Origin: CAVRQM01 sp965246915
GTDB lineage: Bacteria > Pseudomonadota > Alphaproteobacteria > Acetobacterales > Acetobacteraceae
Assembly: GCA_965246915.1 (NCBI GenBank)
Contig: CBDFGB010000033.1
Coordinates: 275,674-339,673, forward strand
Length of the DNA stretch: 64,000 nucleotides
Direction: 5' to 3'
Part shown: positions 24,845 through 34,071 of the stretch, piece after piece
Layout of the letters: every line of letters starts with the position of its first letter
Position numbering within the stretch: position 1 is the first letter of the stretch
Program-made: the position numbers and the translations under genes
The notes under the pieces: model-generated
The model's database searches: none
Told to the model about the DNA's origin: nothing
The model's input: the letters and a program-made list of their open reading frames with translations, nothing else

Positions 24845-25633
24845 TCAGCGAGGAAGCACCGGCGGGGCGATACGGATCGGATTGCGGCGGTATTCGGCAA
24901 GGCTGCGGCCCATCGCGACACCGTTGCCGCCACCGGCCCCGACGATCGTAAACAGTCGCGGCGGCGGCTGCGCACCGACAGCGCCGATGCGCAGCGTCCG
25001 ACTCGACGTGGGGAAGCGGCTCTGTCCTGCCGTCACGCCCGGCGGCAAGCGGCCCTCCACGGGAGACGCCGCTTCCGCGGCACGTGCCGCCCGCACTTTC
25101 GCTGCGTAGGGCTGCCCGAGTTCGGGCGTGGCCGAGTGGTAGGACGCGGTCGCCGCCTCCCACGAGCCGGTTTGTTCGTGCAGCCGGACGAGGAAACGTG
25201 CGGCATAGTCGGCGTTACGCCACGGATCGAACGCCTCTTCCAGCGAGCCGAACGCGTCCGGGTGATACATCAGGTTGACCTGCATGCAGCCCACATCGAT
25301 CGAAACCGCGCCCCTCGTCTGAAGGCCCCGGACACCGATGATCGCGGCTGACTTCGTGTCGAAGATCGTATCGGTGCCCGCCACATTGATACTGTAGGGC
25401 CAGGGGTCGATCCGCCCGTCCGGACCGCGTCGCCCGCTCTCGACGCGGCCGATCGCGACGAGGAGGTGCGCCGGCAGACGATACGCGCGCTCGGCGCGAT
25501 CGATCGCCGCGCGGCATTGCGCCCCGGGCGATAGGCTGGACAGGCCGGCGGCGAACGGCGAACCGCCGGCCAATGCGCTGCCCGCGACGCCGGTCGAGAC
25601 GATGCAGGCAAGGAACGCGGCTCGGCGGCGCAT
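24845..25633 (-). CDS. Lytic transglycosylase (SLT domain)
   Basis: 262 residues with a signal peptide (MRRRAAFLACIVSTGVAGSALA). The SLT fold is marked by AIGRVESGRRG with the catalytic Glu65, the GCMQVNLMYHPDAF segment and the AARFLVRLHEQTGSWEAATASYHS repeat. It cuts peptidoglycan glycan strands in the periplasm. The C-terminal ~90 residues are Pro/Gly/Ala-rich and probably disordered. It is a stand-alone gene, with no secretion system or flagellar neighbour here. Confidence 0.92.
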   Translation of the reverse strand: MRRRAAFLACIVSTGVAGSALAGGSPFAAGLSSLSPGAQCRAAIDRAERAYRLPAHLLVAIGRVESGRRGPDGRIDPWPYSINVAGTDTIFDTKSAAIIGVRGLQTRGAVSIDVGCMQVNLMYHPDAFGSLEEAFDPWRNADYAARFLVRLHEQTGSWEAATASYHSATPELGQPYAAKVRAARAAEAASPVEGRLPPGVTAGQSRFPTSSRTLRIGAVGAQPPPRLFTIVGAGGGNGVAMGRSLAEYRRNPIRIAPPVLPR

Positions 25634-25678
25634 GGCCGCACGATCGTCCTCGCCGGTTGATATCCGCTTACCGCGCCG

Positions 25679-26347
25679 TCACGTCGCGGTCTCGACCTGC
25701 CTGCGCAAAGCGTCGATTAACTTCTGCACGTCGTTGCCGTTGTTGGCCAGAAAGCTCGCATAGTCGCTGCGCTGCGTCAGTCGAAGGCTCGTGCCCTCGG
25801 CGAGCACGTCGATGATGCGAGGTGCTCCGGTGGCTTTGCTGACCACCCAATCGACGCGAGCGGGCGGGTTGTTCGGACGCACGAGTGTCGTACGGACCGC
25901 GACGCCGGAATCGTTGGGCACTGCGCGCCCGATGGTGAAGGAGACACCTTTGTAGTCGCCGAGATGGCCGCCGATGGAAATCACGATCACCCTGTCGAAC
26001 AGGGCCGTAAAGTCCTTCTGCTGTGCCGGCGTCGCGGTGCGCCAGAACCGGCCCAGGCAGAACTGCGCGACAGCCGGGACATCCACGATGCGCTCGATGA
26101 TCCTGCCCAGTCGCTCCCGCCGGGCCGCTTCGGGCTCGTTCGAGTTGACCACTGCGACCAGTTCCTGTCCGGCCTGGTTAATGAACGCGATGGCCGCCTC
26201 CGGGGTCGGAGCCTGCGCTTGCGCCTCATGCGCGCCGGGCCAGCCCATGGTTGCCAGCGCCGCGGTGGCCGCGGCCCACAACAGGACAGTCCGGCGAGTG
26301 AGCATTGTGTCTTGCATCCGGTTTGCTTCGGGCATGTCCTCGCTCAT
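25679..26347 (-). CDS. MlaC/Ttg2D-like phospholipid-binding protein
   Basis: 222 residues. The N-terminus has a twin-arginine-like signal (LTRRTVLLWAAATAALA) and the mature protein the MlaC fold: AIAFINQAGQELVAV, LGRFWRTATPAQQKDFTALF, ARVDWVVSKATGAPRIIDVLAEGTSL and a C-terminal SFLANNGNDVQKLIDAL. MlaC carries phospholipid between MlaA in the outer membrane and the MlaFEDB ABC transporter. ATG 26347 lies 1 nt after the mlaA stop, which supports this start over the in-frame one at 26380. Hopanoid-associated HpnM is a related alternative. Confidence 0.88.
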   Translation of the reverse strand: MSEDMPEANRMQDTMLTRRTVLLWAAATAALATMGWPGAHEAQAQAPTPEAAIAFINQAGQELVAVVNSNEPEAARRERLGRIIERIVDVPAVAQFCLGRFWRTATPAQQKDFTALFDRVIVISIGGHLGDYKGVSFTIGRAVPNDSGVAVRTTLVRPNNPPARVDWVVSKATGAPRIIDVLAEGTSLRLTQRSDYASFLANNGNDVQKLIDALRRQVETAT

Positions 26348-26348
26348 G

Positions 26349-27215
26349 TCACTGCAGGGGCGCGCTGCCGAGCCCGACATCGGGCGCCGGAGTGGCCGCG
26401 GGCGCCGCTGAGGGACCGGCGCGATCGGGGAACCAGACCGGGATGGTCGAGCGGTTGTCGTCTCGCGTCTCCTCGATCTGGGCGTCCCGATGCTGGCGAT
26501 ACAGGCTGCGGAAGGTCGCGTAGGGATCGAGCGCCGTGGCCTTCAGCTTGTCGATGTCCTCGATATGCTGACTGCGGGCATCGATCGCCGTGACGCCAAA
26601 CCGCGCGATCCCGGCATCGGTCACGAGATACCCGCGTCCGACCCAGGACAACGGATCGAGCGCGAAGTCGCCGGCAAGGCCTGCCGCGTCGCGCGGATTG
26701 GACGGCCCGAACAGTGGCAGGAACAGGAAAGGCCCGTCCGGCAGGCCCCAAAGCGCGAGCGTTACCCCGAAATCGGTGTCATGCTTGGGATAGCCCCAGC
26801 CCGTCGCCGGATCGAACAAGCCGCCCACGCCGACCGTCGTGTTGATGATCCCGCGCATTAGCGTGTCACCCGCGCGGCGAGGCTTGCCTTGCAGCATATC
26901 GTCGGCCAGGGCCACCGGCGTCGCGAGATTGGTCAAGAAATTGTGCACGCCGTTTCGGGCGAACTGCGGCACCACGTAGCGATAGCCGATCGCCAGGGGG
27001 CGCAGCAGAACCGTGTCGAGGCCGTTGTTGATGGCGTAGAAAGTCCGATTGGTCGGCTCTAACGGGTCGTTGAGTTCGTTGAAGTCCGCCACGGCCTGAG
27101 GGTCGGACGCGGGCGGTGCCTTGGCGCACCCGCTCAGGTTGCCGAGGATGAGCACCACGGCCAGCAATGACGTCCAACGCGAGTCCATGGCGGGCGCAGT
27201 GGGCGGTGAAAGCAT
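26349..27215 (-). CDS. mlaA: MlaA/VacJ family outer-membrane lipoprotein
   Basis: 288 residues with a lipoprotein signal (lipobox LSGC, Cys30 from ATG 27215). Family segments include NDPLEPTNRTFYAINNGLD, NGVHNFLTNLATPVALADDML, GIINTTVGVGGLFDPATGWGY and GPFLFLPLFGPSNPRD. It removes mislaid phospholipids from the outer leaflet with its partner MlaC, which follows at once. ATG 27215 is preferred because GAGGT sits 7 nt upstream; ATG 27188 is the alternative. The C-terminal tail is Pro/Ala-rich. Confidence 0.94.
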   Translation of the reverse strand: MLSPPTAPAMDSRWTSLLAVVLILGNLSGCAKAPPASDPQAVADFNELNDPLEPTNRTFYAINNGLDTVLLRPLAIGYRYVVPQFARNGVHNFLTNLATPVALADDMLQGKPRRAGDTLMRGIINTTVGVGGLFDPATGWGYPKHDTDFGVTLALWGLPDGPFLFLPLFGPSNPRDAAGLAGDFALDPLSWVGRGYLVTDAGIARFGVTAIDARSQHIEDIDKLKATALDPYATFRSLYRQHRDAQIEETRDDNRSTIPVWFPDRAGPSAAPAATPAPDVGLGSAPLQ

Positions 27216-27432
27216 CGGCGGGACCTCGGCGACGGTCGTGAAGCGCAGCTTCGGGTGGAGGCTGCAGGATCTTGGTGCTAAATGTGTCCTCCATCGGCTG
27301 AGCGAGTGCAACATCGCCGCTGTGATCGACGCGGCGATGCCGCGAAGTTGCGACGATTCCCCGGTCGGGCGACATCGGGGAGAACCGCCTGAACGCCAAA
27401 CTGCGTCAGCAACCCTAAGGTCAGAGGCCGAG

Positions 27433-28413
27433 ATGAACCACGCCATCATATCTCCCGTGCCCGTGACGGAACTGCCGGTCCTCGAGCGCTGGCTTACCAG
27501 TCCTCGGGTGCCCGGTCTGCCGGCCCGGGAGGCGATGCAAAGGCCGCCCCAGCTGTCTTTCGAGTTCTTTCCTCCCAAGACCGAGGCGCTGGAGGCACAG
27601 CTCTGGACCTGCATACGGAGGCTGGAGCCGCTGTCTCCCCGATTTGTCTCCGTCACCTACGGTGCCGGCGGCACCACTCAGGAGAGGACCCACGCGACGG
27701 TCGCCCGACTCGTCGCCGAGACCAGCTTGACACCGGCCGCCCACCTGACCTGCGTCGGTGCGACCCGCGAGGAAGTGGACGAGGTGGCGCGCCGCTATTG
27801 GGAGGCCGGCGTGCGCCATATCGTGGCGTTGCGTGGCGACATGCCGGGGGGCGCGCCGTATGCGCCGCATCCTGGAGGCTATGCCGGAGCCGCCGAGCTG
27901 GTGGCTGGGCTGCGGCGGATCGGGGCGTTCGAGATCTCGGTCTCCGCTTATCCTGAAGTGCATCCGGACGCGACCAGCCCCAGCTCTGACCTCGATAATC
28001 TTCGCCGCAAGCTCGATGCTGGCGCGACCCGGGCGATCACCCAGTATTTTTTCGAGGGCGAGGTCTTCCTGCGCTTTCTTGATCAGGCACTTGCCGCAGG
28101 CATCACCGCGCCGATTGTGCCGGGCATCATGCCCGTGTCGAATTTCGAGCAGGCGCGGAAATTTTCCGCCATGTGCGGTGCGAGCGTGCCGGACTGGATG
28201 GCCGGTCTGTTCGCCGGCACGGAGGCGGACGCCGAGACTCGCCGGATGGTCGCCGCCGTGGTGGCCGCCGAGCAGGTGCGCCTGCTGCAGGCCAACGGCA
28301 TCGACGAATTCCACTTCTACACGCTGAACCGGCCTGATCTGGTCTACGCCATTGCCCACATTCTTGGCGTGAGGCCGACTCAGCAAGGAGGGCATAGCGA
28401 TGCGGCTCCGTGA
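27433..28413 (+). CDS. metF: Methylenetetrahydrofolate reductase
   Basis: 326-residue FAD-dependent TIM barrel that reduces 5,10-methylene-THF to 5-methyl-THF. Motifs: SFEFFPPKTEALE, FVSVTYGAGGTTQERT (FAD/folate site), LRGDMPGGAPY, ITQYFFEGEVFLRFLDQA and FHFYTLNRPDLV near the end. ATG 27433 follows a GAGG at 27424-27427; longer in-frame starts run into the divergent mlaA leader. Upstream, 27216-27432 is a divergent promoter region. Confidence 0.94.
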   Translation: MNHAIISPVPVTELPVLERWLTSPRVPGLPAREAMQRPPQLSFEFFPPKTEALEAQLWTCIRRLEPLSPRFVSVTYGAGGTTQERTHATVARLVAETSLTPAAHLTCVGATREEVDEVARRYWEAGVRHIVALRGDMPGGAPYAPHPGGYAGAAELVAGLRRIGAFEISVSAYPEVHPDATSPSSDLDNLRRKLDAGATRAITQYFFEGEVFLRFLDQALAAGITAPIVPGIMPVSNFEQARKFSAMCGASVPDWMAGLFAGTEADAETRRMVAAVVAAEQVRLLQANGIDEFHFYTLNRPDLVYAIAHILGVRPTQQGGHSDAAP

Positions 28414-28600
28414 TGAAATGCCTCAGAATTGCGACGAGGCTGAGACGCAGGTCCGGCATCGTCTCGCGGCGAAGATCGACTCCCTACACTACGCCGCCCA
28501 TGCGATCCCGGGAAGGGTCGAGGGACTGCCGCGGACGGGTCTGCCGGTGAGACTTGACGCGGACCACATCCTCGGGCGAACGCCTGTCGATCAAAGGTGA
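28400..28600 (+). CDS. Small hypothetical ORF overlapping the metF end
   Basis: 66 codons, starting 14 bp before the metF stop. It has a reasonable helical opening (EMPQNCDEAETQVRHRLAAKID) but no known motif. Its end overlaps the next small ORF in another frame. The two could be remnants of one broken gene, or only one may be real. Low support. Confidence 0.25.
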   Translation: MRLRDEMPQNCDEAETQVRHRLAAKIDSLHYAAHAIPGRVEGLPRTGLPVRLDADHILGRTPVDQR

Positions 28601-28793
28601 CCGGACGCTTGACCCATTCATCGCGGATCTGTTCGGCCTGTTTAACGAGTTGACCCGGCACAGAGCGTCCAACCGGCTCTATGTCATCGCATCGGGACGG
28701 TGTCCGCTGGCGGCGCTTCAGGCCTGCCCGGCCGAAGACGAGTGCGAAGAGATACTGATCGAGGCGGCGGTGCCGGCCGGATGCGATGTCTGA
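28554..28793 (+). CDS. Small hypothetical protein upstream of the helicase gene
   Basis: 79 codons in frame; the segment IKGDRTLDPFIADLFGLFNELTRH looks like a genuine amphipathic protein, followed by YVIASGRCPLAALQACPAEDECEEILIEA, with four Cys in the C-terminal half. Its stop overlaps the helicase start by 8 bp, which would allow coupling. Start codon uncertain. No family recognised. Confidence 0.4.
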   Translation: MTRTTSSGERLSIKGDRTLDPFIADLFGLFNELTRHRASNRLYVIASGRCPLAALQACPAEDECEEILIEAAVPAGCDV

Positions 28794-30969
28794 CTATCTC
28801 GCCCGCCTGAACCCCGAACAGCGTGAAGCGGTCGAGACCGTGGACGGTCCGCTGCTGGTTCTCGCCGGGGCCGGCACCGGCAAGACCCGCGTGCTGACCA
28901 CACGCTTCGCCCACATTCTCATGACCAACCGCGCCTTCCCGTCCCAGGTGCTAGCCGTCACCTTCACCAACAAGGCCGCCCGCGAAATGCGCGAGCGGGT
29001 CGGCGCCGTGCTCGGCCGCCCCGCCGAGGGCCTATGGCTCGGCACGTTCCACGCGCTCTGCGCCCGTATGCTCCGGCGCCATGCCGAACGGGTCGGGCTG
29101 ACGTCCAGCTTCAACATCCTCGACACCGACGATCAGCTGCGACTGTTGAAACAGGTGATGGAGGCGGCGCGCATCGACGCCAAGCGGTTCACGCCGCAGG
29201 CGATGATGGCGCTGATCCAGCGCTGGAAGGATCGCGGCCTGACGCCCAAGCGGATCACCCCTGCCGACGACAGCGATTTCGCCCATGGTCGCGGCGCGGA
29301 ACTCTATACCGCCTACCAGGCGCGGCTGCTCGAGGTGAACGCCTGCGATTTCGGCGACCTGCTGCTGCATGTCACCGAACTCCTGCGCGAGGACCCGGAG
29401 GTGCTGGCGCAATACCATCGGGCGTTCCGCTATGTCCTCGTCGACGAATACCAGGACACCAACCTCGTGCAGTACCTCTGGCTGCGGCTGCTCGCGCAGT
29501 CTCACAAGAACATCTGCTGCGTCGGCGACGACGACCAGAGCATCTACTCCTGGCGCGGGGCGGAGGTGGAGAACATCCTGCGCTTCGAGAAGGATTTTCC
29601 CGGCGCCCGCATCGTCCGGCTGGAGCGTAACTACCGCTCTACCGCACCGATCCTGGCCGCCGCCGCCGGGCTCATCGCCCACAACGAGAACCGACTGGGC
29701 AAGACTCTTCGCCCCGCCCGCAACGACTCCGCGGGCGACAGGGTCAGCATCGTGGGGCTGTGGGACAGCGACGAGGAGGCGCGCATGGTCAGCGGCCGTG
29801 CCGAGGCGTTGCGCGGCGATGGGCACAAGCTCGCCGAGATCGCGGTATTGGTCCGTGCCGGCTTCCAGACCCGCGCTTTCGAGGAACGGCTGGTCGCTAT
29901 CGGCATGCCATACCGCGTGGTCGGCGGCCTGCGCTTCTACGAGCGTCAGGAAATCCGCGACGCCATCGCCTATGCCCGCGTGCTGCACCAACCGGCTGAC
30001 GACCTCGCCTTTGAGCGCATCATCAATGTGCCCCGGCGTGGCGTGGGCGACGGCGCAATGCGAACGTTGCATGAGACGGCTCGCGCTCGACAAATCCCGC
30101 TGACCGCGGCGGCGGCGTGGCTCGTCTCGGACGGCGGGTTGCGCGGCAAGGTGCGGGAAGGCGTGGCAGGTCTGCTCGCCGGGTTCGAGCGTTGGCGGCG
30201 AACCTTGGAGGCGGACGGCCACATTACGACTCTGGCGGTCATGCTGGACGAGAGCGGCTACACGGCGATGTGGAAACAGGACAAATCGCCGGACGCGCCC
30301 GGCCGTCTCGACAACCTGAAGGAGTTGGTCAGGGCGCTGGCCGATTTCGAGACCCTCGCCGGGTTCCTCGATCATGTCAGCCTGGTCATGGAAAATGAGG
30401 AGGACGCAAGCGCCGACCGTATGAGCCTGATGACCCTGCACGCCGCGAAGGGACTGGAGTTCGACACGGTGTTCCTGCCGGGCTGGGAGGAGGGACTGTT
30501 CCCGAGCCAGCGGACGATGGACGAGAGCGGTCTCAAAGGCCTCGAGGAGGAGCGGCGTCTCGCCTATGTCGGGATAACTCGTGCGCGGCAACGGGCGATC
30601 ATCAGCCACGCCGCCAATCGCCGCATCTACGCCAATTGGCAGAGCAGCATCCCCAGTCGCTTCATCGACGAGCTGCCCGAGGCCGAGGTGGAGCGGTCGG
30701 GGTCCGCGGCTCTGGCGCGCGACCGTATTCTGGCAGCCCCGGTCTTTTCCGGACAGTTCCCGCTGGTCGCCCGCCGGCCGCGCGACGCGGAAGCCTGGGA
30801 GCAGCCGGCGCGTCAAGCGCCCGCCGACCCAATCCCGGTGGGCGCTCGCGTCTTTCACCAGAAGTTTGGCTACGGCACTGTGATTGCTTCGTCGGACCAC
30901 AAACTCGACATCGCGTTCGAAAAGGCCGGCGCGAAGCGCCTGCTCGACAGTTTCGTGGAGCGTGTATGA
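28786..30969 (+). CDS. uvrD: UvrD/PcrA-type ATP-dependent DNA helicase
   Basis: 727-residue superfamily-1A 3'-5' helicase. Motifs in order: Q-motif LNPEQREAVE, Walker A GAGTGKT (~30-36), TFTNKAAREM (Ia), DEYQDTN (II), GDDDQSIYSWRGAE (III), LERNYRST (IV), LMTLHAAKGLEFDTVFLPG (V) and EEERRLAYVGITRAR (VI). The C-terminal tail ends with a Tudor-like GARVFHQKFGYGTVIASSDHKLDIAFEKAGAKRLLDSFV, the part that in PcrA/UvrD contacts RNA polymerase. It unwinds DNA in mismatch and excision repair and replication restart. Its stop overlaps the prmA start (ATGA). Confidence 0.95.
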   Translation: MSDYLARLNPEQREAVETVDGPLLVLAGAGTGKTRVLTTRFAHILMTNRAFPSQVLAVTFTNKAAREMRERVGAVLGRPAEGLWLGTFHALCARMLRRHAERVGLTSSFNILDTDDQLRLLKQVMEAARIDAKRFTPQAMMALIQRWKDRGLTPKRITPADDSDFAHGRGAELYTAYQARLLEVNACDFGDLLLHVTELLREDPEVLAQYHRAFRYVLVDEYQDTNLVQYLWLRLLAQSHKNICCVGDDDQSIYSWRGAEVENILRFEKDFPGARIVRLERNYRSTAPILAAAAGLIAHNENRLGKTLRPARNDSAGDRVSIVGLWDSDEEARMVSGRAEALRGDGHKLAEIAVLVRAGFQTRAFEERLVAIGMPYRVVGGLRFYERQEIRDAIAYARVLHQPADDLAFERIINVPRRGVGDGAMRTLHETARARQIPLTAAAAWLVSDGGLRGKVREGVAGLLAGFERWRRTLEADGHITTLAVMLDESGYTAMWKQDKSPDAPGRLDNLKELVRALADFETLAGFLDHVSLVMENEEDASADRMSLMTLHAAKGLEFDTVFLPGWEEGLFPSQRTMDESGLKGLEEERRLAYVGITRARQRAIISHAANRRIYANWQSSIPSRFIDELPEAEVERSGSAALARDRILAAPVFSGQFPLVARRPRDAEAWEQPARQAPADPIPVGARVFHQKFGYGTVIASSDHKLDIAFEKAGAKRLLDSFVERV

Positions 30970-31856
30970 GCACCGAGCCCACCCTCGAAACGCTGCGCCT
31001 GATCGTACCGGCCGAGGCGCTGGAGGTGTTCGAGGCTGCGTTGCTGACCGTGTGTTCGACCGTCGGATTCTTCCGCGAGAACGATGCCGCGCCGTGGATG
31101 CTAGAGGCCGTGAAGCAGCGCGGTGCAGACGAGGCGGCGCTGGCCGGCGCGCTGGCGCTCGCCGAGGCGGCCTCGGGAATTGCGGTCGCCGTTTCTCGCA
31201 CGGACACACCGGAGGGCGGGTGGCTCGCCCGCAATCTCGCGACATTTCCCGAGCAATGTGTCGGTCGGCGATTTGCGATCCGAGGCACCCATGTCGCGGA
31301 ACCCGTTCGCGCGGGGCGAATCACCCTGGTCATCGATGCCGGAACTGCCTTCGGATCTGGCGAGCACGGGTCGACCCGCGCCTGCCTGCGGGCCCTCGAG
31401 ATCGTGGCGCCACTCAAGCCCAGCCGGGTGTTGGATCTCGGGACGGGAACCGGCGTACTTGCGCTGGCCGCAGCGCGGCTGCTGCGGCGTCGCGTGCTCG
31501 CGAGCGACATCGATCCGTGGTCGGTACGCGACGCACGCCGGAACGCCGCGCGAAACGGATTGAGGACCCTTGTCCGGGTCGGGCGGTGCGATGGATGGCG
31601 ATCGGCGTGGCCGCGGCGGGAGGCACCGTTCGACCTGGTGTTGGCGAATATTCTTGCCAGACCGCTCTGTGCCATGGCACCCGAGCTTGCCCGACATCTG
31701 CTGCCCGGAGGGTCGGCGATACTGTCGGGCTTACTGACGCGACAAATACCTTGGGTCGCCGGCATGCATCGCACCCAAGGGCTGCGACTTCGGCACGTTG
31801 TCGTCGAAGGCGACTGGGCGGCGCTCGTGCTACGCCGCCCAGCGTTTCAGGGATAG
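30966..31856 (+). CDS. prmA: Ribosomal protein L11 methyltransferase (PrmA)
   Basis: 296 residues. The N-terminal substrate domain (LRLIVPAEALEVFEAALL) is followed by AFGSGEHGSTRACLRALE, the SAM motif VLDLGTGTGVLALAA, and LANILARPLCAMAPELARHL with the NxxxxP-like post-motif. It trimethylates ribosomal protein L11. ATG 30966 overlaps the helicase stop; this coupling sets the start. Confidence 0.92.
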   Translation: MSTEPTLETLRLIVPAEALEVFEAALLTVCSTVGFFRENDAAPWMLEAVKQRGADEAALAGALALAEAASGIAVAVSRTDTPEGGWLARNLATFPEQCVGRRFAIRGTHVAEPVRAGRITLVIDAGTAFGSGEHGSTRACLRALEIVAPLKPSRVLDLGTGTGVLALAAARLLRRRVLASDIDPWSVRDARRNAARNGLRTLVRVGRCDGWRSAWPRREAPFDLVLANILARPLCAMAPELARHLLPGGSAILSGLLTRQIPWVAGMHRTQGLRLRHVVVEGDWAALVLRRPAFQG

Positions 31857-31876
31857 GCCCCGGTCAGACAAGGCCT

Positions 31877-32122
31877 TCAGGCGACGGTGCGCTGGGCCGC
31901 GAAGCTCACATCGAACACGCGAGGAACGTCGCTGCGCGACAACCCGATATCCGCCAGTTCGTGGTCGCTCAGCGCGTCGAGCTCGTTGATGACCGCGCGC
32001 CGACGCGGCATGTCCAGCAACCACTGGACGGTCCGGCGCAGGCCGCTCGGCGCGGGGCGCGCGCCTGATGCGGGGCGGGTGGCGACGAAAGACATTGTGG
32101 TATCGGCAAAACGGGCGGACAT
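31877..32122 (-). CDS. DUF1127 domain protein
   Basis: 81 residues. The C-terminal segment RRRAVINELDALSDHELADIGLSRSDVPRVF is the DUF1127 signature common in Alphaproteobacteria; small members bind RNA and influence phosphate and sRNA regulation in Rhodobacter and Agrobacterium. ATG 32122 is preceded by AGAGGT with a 6-nt spacer, which fixes the start (an earlier in-frame start at 32152 has less support). Monocistronic, in a divergent arrangement with pepP. Confidence 0.88.
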   Translation of the reverse strand: MSARFADTTMSFVATRPASGARPAPSGLRRTVQWLLDMPRRRAVINELDALSDHELADIGLSRSDVPRVFDVSFAAQRTVA

Positions 32123-32304
32123 GTTCAGACCTCTTTGGTTTCGACCGGACAACCCTTGTTGCCGGCCGACATTCGGTAAACCGTTATATAGTCGATTGGG
32201 CCGGCTGCTTGGTGTGACGGATTACCTGTTCAGCCATGCACCTCGCGCATCACCAGAACTTGAGGTATGACGTGAGCGTTAAGCTCTTTTGAAGGTTTCG
32301 CGTG

Positions 32305-34071
32305 ATGTCAATGACGCAACTCACTGCGATTCGGGCGGAAATGCGGCGGCGCGACCTATCCGCACTCCTCGTGCCGCGCGCTGACGAACATCTCGGCGAG
32401 TATGTGCCCGCCGACGCCGAGCGATTGGCATGGCTCTCGGGTTTTACCGGCAGCGCGGGCCTTGCAATCGTGCTGCCGACCCGCGCCTGCCTGTTCACTG
32501 ACGGGCGCTACCAGACCCAGGCGCGACAGCAACTCGATACGGCCGCGTGGGAGATTCGCCACGTCACCGACGAGCCGCCCGCGCCGTGGCTCGCCAGCGT
32601 ACAGGGGTCCGACGCGGCCGCCGGCTACGACCCGTTCCTCATCAGCCAGGAAAGCCTCGGGAAATTCGTGGAGGCCGGCTGCCGCATGGTCCCGACCGCA
32701 GGCAACGTCGTCGATGCTACCTGGCGCGGCCGCCCCTCGCCGCCCTTGGCGCCCGCGATCATCCATCCCGTGGATCTTGCGGGCGTCGCCTCGGCGGAGA
32801 AGCGCGCCGACATTGCGAGCGCCCTGCGAGCCGCCAAGCAGGACGCGGCTGTATTGACCGATCCCGCCTCGATCGCTTGGCTGCTCAACCTGCGGGGCGA
32901 AGACGTACCGTTCACGCCTTTCGTCCTCGGATTTGCGGTGCTGCGCGCCGACGAGACGCTTGACCTCTTCATGCCGCCTGACAAATTGCCACCGCAGGTA
33001 AGGGTGTGGCTCGGAAACGCCGTCCGTCCGCGTCCGCGCGACGAACTCGCACCGGCGCTTGCGGAACTGGCTGGCAAGACGGTGAGGGTGGACGGCGGCG
33101 GAACGCCGGTCTGGTTCGCGCAACGGCTGCGTGAGGCCGGAGCGACCGTTGTCGAGGCGAGCGATCCCTGTCTGCTCCCGAAAGCCACCAAGAATGGGGT
33201 CGAGCGCGCCGGCGCCCGGACCGCTCATGCCCGCGACGCAATCGCGGTCTGCCGGTTCCTGCACTGGATCGACACGGAGGAGGCGACGATGACGGAGTGG
33301 GACGCCGCGGCACGGCTGCTGGCGTTCCGACAAGAGTTGTCCGACTTCCGCGGCGAGAGCTTTCCGGCGATTTCCAGCGCCGGTCCGAACGGTGCGATCA
33401 TCCACTACCGGGTGGAAGAGGCGACGGCTCGCCCGCTTGGCAGGAACGAATCTTTCCTCATCGACTCTGGCGGTCAGTTCGGCTGCGGCACCACCGACAT
33501 CACTCGGACCATCTGGCGCGGACCGGATCCCGCGCCGGTCACCTTGCGCGACCGAGCTACGCGGGTCCTTCAAGGACATATTGCTCTGGCCGCGCTGCGA
33601 TTCCCGCGCGGCACGCATGGCGCGCATATCGACGGTTTCGCCCGGCGCGCGTTGTGGGATGCCGGGCTCGACTACGATCACGGCACCGGCCATGGCGTCG
33701 GCAGCTTTTTGTCCGTCCATGAAGGACCGGTGAGCATAAGCCGGCTCGCCCGACCGGTGCCGCTCGCCGCCGGCATGATCCTGTCGAACGAGCCGGGGTT
33801 CTACGTGCCCGGTGAGTATGGCATCCGGCTTGAGAACCTTGTGCTGGTCGAGGAGGTCGATATGGGCGGCGGTCGGCCGTTCCTCGGTTTCGAGACGCTG
33901 ACGCTGGCGCCGTTCGACCGCCGACTTATCGACGCCACCCTCCTCACGGACGTCGAGCGCACCTGGCTCGACGCCTATCACGCGCGGGTGTGGCGGGAGG
34001 TCGGGCCTTTCCTGCCGACCGAGACCGCGTCATGGCTGCAGGCTGTTTGCGCGCCGACGCAGCGACTCTGA
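32305..34071 (+). CDS. pepP: Xaa-Pro aminopeptidase (M24B family)
   Basis: 588-residue creatinase/prolidase-like metallopeptidase with two N-terminal creatinase domains and a C-terminal pita-bread fold. Metal ligands are visible in order: DSGGQFGCGTTDITRT (two Asp), GTGHGVG (His), LSNEPGFY (Glu) and IRLENLVLV (Glu). It removes N-terminal residues ahead of proline. ATG 32305 has GAAGG 9 nt upstream; a GTG at 32302 is in frame just before. Its 3' end overlaps the convergent regulator gene by 42 bp. Confidence 0.93.
   Translation: MSMTQLTAIRAEMRRRDLSALLVPRADEHLGEYVPADAERLAWLSGFTGSAGLAIVLPTRACLFTDGRYQTQARQQLDTAAWEIRHVTDEPPAPWLASVQGSDAAAGYDPFLISQESLGKFVEAGCRMVPTAGNVVDATWRGRPSPPLAPAIIHPVDLAGVASAEKRADIASALRAAKQDAAVLTDPASIAWLLNLRGEDVPFTPFVLGFAVLRADETLDLFMPPDKLPPQVRVWLGNAVRPRPRDELAPALAELAGKTVRVDGGGTPVWFAQRLREAGATVVEASDPCLLPKATKNGVERAGARTAHARDAIAVCRFLHWIDTEEATMTEWDAAARLLAFRQELSDFRGESFPAISSAGPNGAIIHYRVEEATARPLGRNESFLIDSGGQFGCGTTDITRTIWRGPDPAPVTLRDRATRVLQGHIALAALRFPRGTHGAHIDGFARRALWDAGLDYDHGTGHGVGSFLSVHEGPVSISRLARPVPLAAGMILSNEPGFYVPGEYGIRLENLVLVEEVDMGGGRPFLGFETLTLAPFDRRLIDATLLTDVERTWLDAYHARVWREVGPFLPTETASWLQAVCAPTQRL

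Noticed and set aside
27216..27432. Possible SAM- or SAH-sensing riboswitch ahead of metF
   Set aside because: A GCTAAA and a few short complements are present, but I could not build the conserved pairing or core of any known SAM or SAH class. A covariance-model search would decide.
29032..31245. 737-codon minus-strand frame over the helicase and prmA genes
   Set aside because: The plus strand carries complete helicase motifs and prmA; the minus-strand product has no recognisable domain.
32123..32304. RNA gene or operator in the spacer between DUF1127 and pepP
   Set aside because: Only a divergent promoter region is implied; no stable structure or repeat stood out.
32356..33981. 541-codon minus-strand frame over pepP
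   Set aside because: Mirror of a clear M24B peptidase; composition is shadow-like.
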